Positions 1 to 4,971 of a stretch of 7,416 bases of DNA are shown piece by piece. Below the pieces are notes generated by a model, which saw only the letters and a program-made list of their open reading frames with translations, had not been told where the DNA came from and did not search any database. The stretch is from VMEP01 sp964414265 (GTDB lineage Bacteria; Patescibacteriota; Minisyncoccia; Phycocordibacterales; VMEP01): contig CAYPVT010000034.1 in NCBI GenBank assembly GCA_964414265.1, positions 1-7,416 on the forward strand, read 5' to 3'. Position 1 is the first letter of the stretch. Each line of letters starts with the position of its first letter. The position numbers and the translations under genes were made by a program.

Positions 1-90
1 GCAAAACGCCTAATGAATTTTTGGCGAATTACAAGTTAACTAAACCGCCATATGTATGTGAACTTATGCAGATGACAAAATTTATGAAAA

Positions 91-666
91 TTAAAACATC
101 GCTCTTAGCTCAGAAGCATGGTAGTCGAGATCTTTTCGTAAGGGGTGCGCTGGCCAAGCCTTTTGTATCTCCTCAATAATCTCAACGTAGTGCCCAATGA
201 GATTTTCTTTAGGCACGTTAAATCTGTGAAAGGTGTCGTCCCCTTCTCTGCGAAAATCGGATATGAGTTCGGTGCAGTTTGCGACAGTATCCGCAGCTTT
301 TATTAAAAGTGAGTTTTGGGAAAGAATAGATATTTTTAGAAGGTTCTGTTTTTTGCGCTCAAACCATGGAACGTGTCTATTCTTTTCGGTAACATCATCA
401 ACCATCTTTGATACTTCCTCGCCAAACCGTTCTTTTATTATCTCAATGGTAATTTTCTTTTCATCAACACTGTCCTCAACGGTATCATGTAATATTCCAG
501 CGACAACCACATCTTCATCTTCCGATATTCGAGCAAGAATAAGGCCAACAACGAGCGGATGCGTTATATATGGGACATCTTTACCTTTTCGTTTTTGTTT
601 TTGATCAATTTCATGAACTCTGATCGCAACACGAATGGCTTCTTTGATTTTTTGAGTATATTGCAT
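91..666 (-). CDS. Stand-alone RelA/SpoT-type HD-domain phosphohydrolase
   Basis: A 191-aa soluble protein that resembles the hydrolase half of RelA/SpoT and small alarmone hydrolases (MESH1-like), which remove pyrophosphate from (p)ppGpp. Seen directly: H18 followed by a QKRKGK stretch and PYITHP (H36), matching the family's H-x-GQ-x-RK-x-G-x-PYI-x-HP; then HDTVED (H60, D61, E64, D65), the metal-binding and catalytic motif; then KAAD (D126), in place of the usual KLADRLHN. Metal ligands H36, H60, D61 and D126 are therefore all present. No synthetase, TGS or ACT domain follows, so it could only degrade. The KAADTVANC segment departs from the canonical form, so another nucleotide substrate is possible. 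The ATG at 666 has no Shine-Dalgarno sequence. It is the last minus-strand gene; only a weak hairpin lies beyond its stop and no gene is seen in 1-90. Family assignment is firm; substrate is inferred. Confidence 0.9.
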   Translation of the reverse strand: MQYTQKIKEAIRVAIRVHEIDQKQKRKGKDVPYITHPLVVGLILARISEDEDVVVAGILHDTVEDSVDEKKITIEIIKERFGEEVSKMVDDVTEKNRHVPWFERKKQNLLKISILSQNSLLIKAADTVANCTELISDFRREGDDTFHRFNVPKENLIGHYVEIIEEIQKAWPAHPLRKDLDYHASELRAMF

Positions 667-699
667 GTGAAAAAACTTTTTATCAATAACGAAGCCAGC

Positions 700-708
700 A
701 GTATATCA
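700..708 (-). promoter_or_regulatory. Candidate extended -10 promoter for the RelA/SpoT-type HD gene
   Basis: On the minus strand TGATATACT reads as an extended -10 (TG-n-TATACT). The expected start site would leave a leader of roughly 25-30 nt before the ATG at 666. No good -35 is seen at 16-18 nt upstream, which extended -10 promoters tolerate. The leader has no Shine-Dalgarno sequence. Confidence 0.35.
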
Positions 709-792
709 GGTCATTTTAAAAATGAAATATTGACAACCAAATTTTGATAAAAAATTAACAAAAAAACACGCTACTTAAAAAAATATATTTAC

Positions 793-963
793 TTAAAATA
801 GTTGTCCGAGTTTAAAACCAACCCAAATACCAAGAAAGCCACCGACAGCAGTTAAAATAACCGAGGAAAAAGATATTTCACTCCCTCCCCACATCACTGG
901 AATGTAACCACCGATTACAGAACCGATTATCATTCCGCCCCATATTAATTTTTTAGAATCCAT
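793..963 (-). CDS. Small two-helix membrane protein (56 aa), unknown function
   Basis: An open frame from ATG at 963 to TAA at 793. It encodes a 56-aa protein starting MDSKKLIWGGMIIGSVIGG and ending GIWVGFKLGQLF. Two hydrophobic segments (about residues 6-24 and 33-52) are separated by a short turn around MWGGSE, so it should form a membrane hairpin. Both helices are rich in small-residue spacings (GGMIIG, GSVIGG, GGFLG, GFKLG), the type of pattern that packs helices together or promotes oligomers. It starts 10 nt after the stop of the DUF4342 gene and has no Shine-Dalgarno sequence, so it is probably translated from the same transcript. I do not recognise a named family. It is judged real from the clean hydrophobic pattern, the charged N-terminus and the tight operon spacing. 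Confidence 0.72.
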   Translation of the reverse strand: MDSKKLIWGGMIIGSVIGGYIPVMWGGSEISFSSVILTAVGGFLGIWVGFKLGQLF

Positions 964-973
964 TTAAGATTAT

Positions 974-1219
974 TTATTCTGATTTTTTCTCAACAATAAT
1001 AGTGCATTTCGTCACAAGCGCTGCAATAGTGCCGATAGCTGCAAGCGTTGGTGCCAAAATTGCCCCAACTGCGCCGAAAGTAAGAGGGAACTCAATTAAA
1101 ACCTTCCCCTCTTCATTTTTAATAATTATGCGCCTAGCGTTACCTTTTTTAACAAGCTCCTTAACAGTTTTGATAACGTCTTCGCCAGAAACCTTAAATT
1201 CCTCAGTGTTATTATCCAT
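974..1219 (-). CDS. DUF4342 family protein
   Basis: An 81-aa protein fitting the DUF4342 pattern. The N-terminal part (SGEDVIKTVKELVKKGN, residues 11-27) is an amphipathic helix followed by a beta segment with RRIIIKNEEGK. Then comes a hydrophobic stretch, about residues 45-69, with FPLTFGAVGAILAPTLAAIG, ending in ALVTKCTIIVEKK. The family's molecular role is not known to me; the hydrophobic C-terminal half suggests membrane insertion or association. It is the first gene of a two-gene unit with the 56-aa membrane protein 10 nt downstream, which suggests a small membrane complex. The promoter lies in the 36-nt gap after the S41 gene and its -10 ends 6 nt before the ATG. AGGTGG directly abuts the ATG, too close to work as a normal Shine-Dalgarno sequence. 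Confidence 0.85.
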   Translation of the reverse strand: MDNNTEEFKVSGEDVIKTVKELVKKGNARRIIIKNEEGKVLIEFPLTFGAVGAILAPTLAAIGTIAALVTKCTIIVEKKSE

Positions 1220-1225
1220 CCACCT

Positions 1226-1253
1226 ATTTTACCCCGAGAACAAAAAATGTAAA
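1226..1253 (-). promoter_or_regulatory. Promoter of the DUF4342 operon, probably giving leaderless mRNA
   Basis: On the minus strand TTTACA (1248-1253) and TAAAAT (1226-1231) are separated by 16 nt; each matches the sigma-70 consensus at 5 of 6 positions. The -10 ends 6 nt before the ATG at 1219, so transcription should begin at or next to the A of the start codon. The promoter fills the gap between the S41 stop codon and this gene. Confidence 0.55.
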
Positions 1254-1255
1254 TT

Positions 1256-2575
1256 CTACCTCAACGGCTCTACTGTTACTGTTTTTGAAATAGCTTCAAT
1301 AAGTGATTGGTTCCTGAAAACCTTTGGGAGCTCACTTTTCCATTTTGGATTTTTAATATCTATATCTGGGTCAACACCGCGCCCTTCTATTGGCTGATTA
1401 TCATCACGCAAGGTTATATTATTCACCAAAAGAAGAGAATATTTTTCACCTTCCCCAATAACAGTTTCAATTGGGTAAGTATTTTCTACAGTTCCCCATC
1501 CGCGAGTTGTTCCACCAACAACGCCTGCTAAATTAAAACGCTTAAAGGTTGCTGTGGTTAATTCTGCCGTCGATTGCGTCATGTTGTCAGTTAAAATTGC
1601 GATTTCTTTATAACGATCTAATTGTTCAAATTTTGCCAAGACCGTCCGCTCCACTTGGTAATCCCCTTGATGAAACAAATCAAATGCATATTGTTTATCT
1701 CCAACAAAAAGACCTAGGAAATATTTAAGAAAATCTAAAGAACCACCAATATTTCCACGAAAATCAATTATCATACTATCTAATCTTGGTGTCGTGCTTG
1801 CGTTATCAACTGCAACTCCAAATTCTTGCAAAGTAGTCGGGGAAATCTTACTAATTGAAAGATAGAGGGTGTTGCCCACGATGCGCCTAAAAACCGTTGG
1901 TTCTATTTGCTTTTCGTCATAAAGCGTCTTTGAGTTTTGATTGGTGAGTACGTCTCGCGCATAAGCAACTTGTTTCAATTGTTCTTTCGCCTCTGTTGTT
2001 GTTGCCTTTTCAAGCACCGCAGCCTTTTCTTTATACGCCTGCTCAACAGCTTCCTTACTTACCCCCTTCTCCACCCCAAGATCTTTATAAAGATCTTTCT
2101 CGGGGTTAATGTTGCTAACATTTTGCCTAAAAGATGTTTCTTCTTTTGAAGAAAGAATTCCGTTTCTATTTACCGGCTGAAGGTTATAAGTCGCAATTAC
2201 TAAGGCATTAAGCGCGAATTTCTTTTTTTCTTCATCTGTTGGGATGGCAATTATGGCGTCTGAAACCATTTTGGCGACACCGGCACGGTCTTTGGTTGTA
2301 ATAGCTGGTGTTGTTGAAGAATTTTGAGCTTTTTGAATAGATAACTGGAAAAGCGTTGCGATGTCTTCGTCTTTCATTTTGCTCCAATAGTTTTTTAAGA
2401 TTATGTCGTATGCCTCCATATCAAAACGAACAAAAACATTCGACTCCTCGGGAGTTTTATATATAACCGGCGCGACGACAGGATGTGAATATTTATAATA
2501 TCCAACGCCCGCAAAAGAGAGAACAATAACTAATGTTCCCAAAAGAGCAATTTTTCTTTTTAGAAAAAACAACAT
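1256..2575 (-). CDS. Membrane-anchored S41 (C-terminal processing) protease-like protein with a J-like insert
   Basis: Numbering is from the ATG at 2575 (439 aa). Residues about 9-27 form an N-terminal signal anchor after KRK, so the rest should be outside the cytoplasm. Residues 47-80 resemble the helical N-terminus of CtpA-type proteases. Residues about 160-222 look like a J domain: LYKDLGV, EQAYKEK, a second helix, and ARDVLTNQNSKTLYDE, but HPD is absent. It sits where CtpA proteases carry a PDZ domain. The S41 core follows: MIIDFRGNIGG (268-278), QSTAEL with the expected nucleophile Ser335, GGTTRGWGTVE, and EGRGVDPDIDI near the end. Aligned to CtpA, the catalytic Lys falls on Trp360 and the helper Gln on Glu364, so activity is uncertain. 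It may be a pseudoprotease or use another dyad, as S41B/tricorn-like members do. A TTG at 2593 would add 6 residues; the ATG is preferred because it starts just before the anchor and 6 nt after a -10. Confidence 0.88.
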   Translation of the reverse strand: MLFFLKRKIALLGTLVIVLSFAGVGYYKYSHPVVAPVIYKTPEESNVFVRFDMEAYDIILKNYWSKMKDEDIATLFQLSIQKAQNSSTTPAITTKDRAGVAKMVSDAIIAIPTDEEKKKFALNALVIATYNLQPVNRNGILSSKEETSFRQNVSNINPEKDLYKDLGVEKGVSKEAVEQAYKEKAAVLEKATTTEAKEQLKQVAYARDVLTNQNSKTLYDEKQIEPTVFRRIVGNTLYLSISKISPTTLQEFGVAVDNASTTPRLDSMIIDFRGNIGGSLDFLKYFLGLFVGDKQYAFDLFHQGDYQVERTVLAKFEQLDRYKEIAILTDNMTQSTAELTTATFKRFNLAGVVGGTTRGWGTVENTYPIETVIGEGEKYSLLLVNNITLRDDNQPIEGRGVDPDIDIKNPKWKSELPKVFRNQSLIEAISKTVTVEPLR

Positions 2576-2581
2576 CTTTAA

Positions 2582-2590
2582 AATATACCA
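2582..2590 (-). promoter_or_regulatory. Candidate extended -10 for the S41 gene
   Basis: Minus-strand TGGTATATT (TG-n-TATATT) ends 6 nt before the ATG at 2575, the same distance seen for the DUF4342 and cyclotransferase genes. There is no convincing -35 at 16-18 nt and no Shine-Dalgarno sequence, so a leaderless transcript is likely if this is used. Confidence 0.4.
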
Positions 2591-2650
2591 CAAAGAGTAC
2601 TAATTATTTTTGTGGACAACTAACTTCTTAAAACAAAAAAACGGGGAAAT

Positions 2651-3100
2651 TTAATCTTGAACACCAAATGAGTCTAAAAATTTTTTATATGAATCTGGAA
2701 AATCATGTTTCTTTGAAGCGTTAACTAAAATATCGTGATATTTTCGTGACGGCTCAACGTTTCCTTCAATTTTTTCAACAACTTCATAAACCTCCGCCTT
2801 TCTTTCTTTCCCAAATTCATCAGAAACCGTCACTATAAACCTTCCGTAGCCAACTGGATGTTTTTCAAAACCATCAAGCCTTTTTAAATCCTCTTCACTA
2901 ACCTCATAAAGTAAACCCCACACTTCATCTCCTTTACTTTCTAAAATATCAGCACAACCAGTTTGATGTGTTGAACATTTAAACGTGTAAGCAAGTTTAT
3001 AGTCTTTCAACACGGCTTTCCCAATAAGCTTAGAGCAAGGACATCTGTCTCTCATTTGATTTTCGTCTTGATTTGAACCGTAAGCAAAATATAAAGTCAT
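2651..3100 (-). CDS. Gamma-glutamylcyclotransferase-like (GGCT/AIG2 fold) protein
   Basis: A 149-aa cytosolic protein of the GGCT-like fold. Members cyclise gamma-glutamyl amino acids to 5-oxoproline or act on related gamma-glutamyl amines; the exact substrate cannot be read here. Seen: LYFAYGSN at residues 3-10, the substrate-binding loop typical of the family; MRDRCP at 16-21; then VWGLLYEVSEEDLKRLDGFE (60-79), with E79 at the usual catalytic glutamate position; then GYGRFIVTV (84-92). The length is normal. The start is the ATG at 3100 because YGSN must lie near the N-terminus. An in-frame ATG at 3136 sits inside the stem of the upstream terminator and would add 12 unrelated residues. There is no Shine-Dalgarno sequence; TATGAT ends 6 nt upstream. 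No intrinsic terminator is seen before the S41 gene 75 nt downstream, so some co-transcription is possible. Confidence 0.88.
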   Translation of the reverse strand: MTLYFAYGSNQDENQMRDRCPCSKLIGKAVLKDYKLAYTFKCSTHQTGCADILESKGDEVWGLLYEVSEEDLKRLDGFEKHPVGYGRFIVTVSDEFGKERKAEVYEVVEKIEGNVEPSRKYHDILVNASKKHDFPDSYKKFLDSFGVQD

Positions 3101-3106
3101 TTTTTT

Positions 3107-3112
3107 ATCATA
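3107..3112 (-). promoter_or_regulatory. Candidate -10 for the cyclotransferase gene, leaderless spacing
   Basis: Minus-strand TATGAT is followed by six A residues and then the ATG at 3100. The position expected for a -35 (about 3130-3135, TGCCAC) falls in the upstream terminator stem and matches poorly. The -10 and the spacing are the support. Confidence 0.35.
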
Positions 3113-3118
3113 AATTAG

Positions 3119-3156
3119 AAAACAAAAAGGTGGCATCGCTTCCGCGAGGCCACCTT
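3119..3156 (-). terminator. Intrinsic terminator of the 140-aa unknown gene
   Basis: On the minus strand AAGGTGGC (3149-3156) pairs perfectly with GCCACCTT (3127-3134), and CGC/GCG can pair inside the loop. The stem is followed by a T-rich tract (TTTTTGTTTT). It lies 20 nt after the stop codon at 3176 and about 20 nt before the ATG of the cyclotransferase gene. Confidence 0.88.
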
Positions 3157-3175
3157 ATCAAACGGCTATTAGATG

Positions 3176-3598
3176 TCAATGTTGCCCTTTCACATGCGAC
3201 ATCCAACGCTCCCACAGAACATCTGAAATTTGTCCCTTCCCAACCCTGACGCCCCGCACACTAAAAACTGACTCAAGGTCTTCAAAGCTTGGGGCAAGCA
3301 CAATCCACGGTCTGTGGCTGTGTTCACTCAGAACCTGTGCAATTGCCATGGCATCGGAAAGCTTATGCTCCCCGCGTGCTTGGGATTTGTTTTCGCTGAA
3401 GTAAACCAGATCAAGTATTTTGTGTTCTCTTACGTACTTAATGGTTTCGACAAGCGAAAGAAACGTGATTAATTCAACGCTCAATCCCAAATCCTTGCAC
3501 CGGCGCCTGCATTTCTCTCCGTCTTGGCTCCGTTCCCACTCCTCAGGACTAAAGCCAAACACCAGAAGATAAATCGTCCTGTTCATCTTACGTCTCAT
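3176..3598 (-). CDS. Unknown 140-aa protein with a predicted receiver-like alpha/beta pattern
   Basis: I do not recognise this family. The hydrophobic pattern suggests five alternating beta-alpha units: TIYLLVFG (8-15), LSVELITF (39-46), LDLVYFSEN (62-70), PWIVLAPS (97-104) and VRVGKG (117-122), with helices between, as in CheY-like receiver domains. No phospho-acceptor Asp is evident: the third strand ends in Ser-Glu-Asn. If it has that fold it would be a pseudo-receiver. This is inferred by eye, without a profile match. No membrane segment is seen. The ATG at 3598 is supported by AAAGGGGG with a 5-nt spacing; a second ATG lies four codons in. Sampled stretches are about 55-58% GC, clearly above the AT-rich genes on both sides. 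It has its own promoter, palindrome, Shine-Dalgarno sequence and terminator, so it is a single-gene unit. Confidence 0.78.
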   Translation of the reverse strand: MRRKMNRTIYLLVFGFSPEEWERSQDGEKCRRRCKDLGLSVELITFLSLVETIKYVREHKILDLVYFSENKSQARGEHKLSDAMAIAQVLSEHSHRPWIVLAPSFEDLESVFSVRGVRVGKGQISDVLWERWMSHVKGQH

Positions 3599-3603
3599 TG
3601 CAA

Positions 3604-3611
3604 CCCCCTTT
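3604..3611 (-). promoter_or_regulatory. Shine-Dalgarno sequence of the 140-aa unknown gene
   Basis: Minus-strand AAAGGGGG lies 5 nt before the ATG at 3598. It fixes the start and contrasts with the SD-less genes on either side. Confidence 0.7.
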
Positions 3612-3643
3612 GGTCAAAACAAATTTCAATATGCAAAAACTTC

Positions 3644-3656
3644 ACTACCTGGTAGT
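3644..3656. promoter_or_regulatory. Operator-like palindrome over the predicted transcription start
   Basis: ACTACC-T-GGTAGT is a perfect inverted repeat with 6-nt arms around one central base. It overlaps the inner edge of the -10 (3654-3659) and covers the expected start site of the 140-aa gene. As a hairpin its loop would be too small and no T tract follows, so a protein-binding site is more likely than a terminator. Confidence 0.35.
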
Positions 3657-3682
3657 ATACAACATTATTAATGAAATGTCTA
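3654..3682 (-). promoter_or_regulatory. Sigma-70-type promoter of the 140-aa unknown gene
   Basis: On the minus strand TAGACA (3677-3682), a 17-nt spacer and TATACT (3654-3659); each box matches consensus at 5 of 6. The -35 begins only 5 nt after the stop codon of the upstream HD gene. The leader would be about 50 nt and carries the Shine-Dalgarno sequence. Confidence 0.6.
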
Positions 3683-3687
3683 TGTTT

Positions 3688-4845
3688 TTATGCTGCTTCC
3701 CTTACGAGCCATGACTGCGCTTCCATCTCTTCTTTATGGAGAAATGAGTCTATCTCTTTAAAATCATCCACAAATTGAACTCTCTCACTTTCGGAAACTT
3801 TATTTTTTGAAAGCTCGCTTTTTATCCACATATAAGTCATTTCTTTTCCAACCTTTCCGCTCTTCGCGTGTTGAATTAAAACTGTAAGCACTTTTGATAT
3901 TGGCATCGGTCCTTTATATGAACGCGAGCTTACAAGCGCATCGGTGACATCGGCAAGGTGAATAATGTCTGCCATGGAAATACCTATTACGTCTGCGGAA
4001 ACTTGCAACGCTTCAACCGAAGACTTTTGCCCACTAATGTCCCTGTGTAAATAGTTATGATGCATGCTGGCAAGTTTTGCCTCAACTGGGAAATCACAAG
4101 CCTCTAAAATTCTGCGTGATTCTTCTTCGTGCGCCATGATTATTTCCAAAATAGTATTTTCTTTAGTAAATCCACGTTTAGATAAATCGGTGATATCAGA
4201 ATCGGAAAGAATTACGTCAACAGGACAAACCTGAATTGGCCGCACTTCATGTGAATCAAGATCTTTTCTGTATGTATCGATGTTAAAAGGAACGCCGGAA
4301 AGTTTAGCGATATGATTTCGAATTAAACCTGAATCTTCTCCTTCTGAATTAATTGCCAACCCCAACACTTGCCACCAATTGGTGTTTGAAAGCGGATTAT
4401 CAATAATCGAACGTGGAACTATAATTTTCCCAACATCGTGAAGTAAGGCTGCGCGCAAAAACTCTTCAATACTTATGTTCTCCGCAATAATATTTGCATC
4501 AAGATTAACGCTTCCCCCGTCAGGGCGAGTAAGCGTTTCGTGTATTTTATGTGAAAGAATTTCAAGGGTGCGAACGCAGTGTTCTACCGTGTCCAGATGA
4601 AATAAACGCATCGCGGTTAATATTTCCCAATCCTTATCCTTTGCTTCAAAATGTGCGTTTTTAATACGCGCGCCAAATTCTTCTTTTGTCCTTTCTATAC
4701 ACCCTTCGAGTAATTTCTCATTGAGTAGGTCGTCGACAATATTTTCAAAAACACCGCCATTCGCTATCTCTCGCGCCCTTTTTTCTTTAAGTTCAATTTG
4801 TTCTTGGTTGGAAGATTCTATTTCAACTGGTTCTTCTGAGTTCAT
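3688..4845 (-). CDS. HD-GYP-related HD-domain protein lacking the GYP motif
   Basis: A 385-aa soluble protein with an HD phosphohydrolase core. Seen: LDTVEHCVRTLEI (first histidine, H89), FLRAALLHDVGKIIVP (H136-D137, the HD motif with the Lys typical of HD-GYP/HDIG proteins), IIMAHEEE (H239), MHHNYLHRD (H262/H263/H267), and HLADVTDALVSSRSYKGPM (297-314), close to the aDvyDALtsxRpY of HD-GYP cyclic-di-GMP phosphodiesterases. The HHExxDGxGYP signature is not present: the HH is kept but NYLHRDISG follows. Residues about 141-235 are longer than the usual spacing and divergent. Metal-dependent hydrolysis of a nucleotide or phosphoester is plausible; cyclic-di-GMP as substrate is unproven. No receiver, GAF or membrane segment is attached, and the first 30 residues are charged and probably disordered. 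The ATG at 4845 has no Shine-Dalgarno sequence and a short predicted leader. No terminator is seen after the stop. Confidence 0.88.
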   Translation of the reverse strand: MNSEEPVEIESSNQEQIELKEKRAREIANGGVFENIVDDLLNEKLLEGCIERTKEEFGARIKNAHFEAKDKDWEILTAMRLFHLDTVEHCVRTLEILSHKIHETLTRPDGGSVNLDANIIAENISIEEFLRAALLHDVGKIIVPRSIIDNPLSNTNWWQVLGLAINSEGEDSGLIRNHIAKLSGVPFNIDTYRKDLDSHEVRPIQVCPVDVILSDSDITDLSKRGFTKENTILEIIMAHEEESRRILEACDFPVEAKLASMHHNYLHRDISGQKSSVEALQVSADVIGISMADIIHLADVTDALVSSRSYKGPMPISKVLTVLIQHAKSGKVGKEMTYMWIKSELSKNKVSESERVQFVDDFKEIDSFLHKEEMEAQSWLVREAA

Positions 4846-4856
4846 ACTTAAAAACT

Positions 4857-4862
4857 ATTATA
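4857..4862 (-). promoter_or_regulatory. Perfect -10 upstream of the HD-GYP-related gene
   Basis: Minus-strand TATAAT ends 11 nt before the ATG at 4845, giving a leader of only about 4-5 nt. The -35 region at 17 nt (TTCTTT) is weak. This side of the intergenic region faces the divergent formyltransferase promoter. Confidence 0.5.
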
Positions 4863-4903
4863 CAACCAAACCAAACATCAAAGAAGACCCCTTAAGCACC
4901 TTG

Positions 4904-4932
4904 TTGCAAAAAATATTTTTTTAAGAGATACT
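4904..4932 (+). promoter_or_regulatory. Weak candidate promoter for the formyltransferase gene
   Basis: TTGCAA (4904-4909), a 17-nt A/T-rich spacer, and GATACT (4927-4932). Each box matches consensus at only 4 of 6. It is the best pair seen between the divergent start codons and would leave a leader of about 33 nt. Confidence 0.35.
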
Positions 4933-4959
4933 TGCCGACAGATTGAACAAACTATTAAA

Positions 4960-4965
4960 AAGGAG
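4960..4965 (+). promoter_or_regulatory. Shine-Dalgarno sequence of the formyltransferase gene
   Basis: AAGGAG lies 6 nt before the ATG at 4972, a near-ideal match and spacing that fixes the start. Confidence 0.85.
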
Positions 4966-4971
4966 CAACAA

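Noticed and set aside
5..26. CGCC/GGCG hairpin followed by TTTT on the minus strand, as a terminator of the first HD gene
   Set aside because: The stem is only 4 bp with a 12-nt loop and a short T run, too weak to call.
233..604. 123-codon plus-strand open frame
   Set aside because: Antisense to the RelA/SpoT-type HD gene; Ser/Thr/Phe-rich shadow translation.
1002..1397. 131-codon plus-strand open frame
   Set aside because: Antisense to DUF4342 and the end of the S41 gene, both of which have family motifs.
2576..2593. TTG start extending the S41 protein by 6 residues
   Set aside because: No Shine-Dalgarno sequence supports it, and the extension would overlap the -10 placed 6 nt before the ATG at 2575. 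It cannot be excluded outright.
3101..3136. Upstream ATG extending the cyclotransferase by 12 residues
   Set aside because: This ATG sits in the stem of the preceding gene's terminator, and the family begins right at LYFAYGSN, which the ATG at 3100 supplies.
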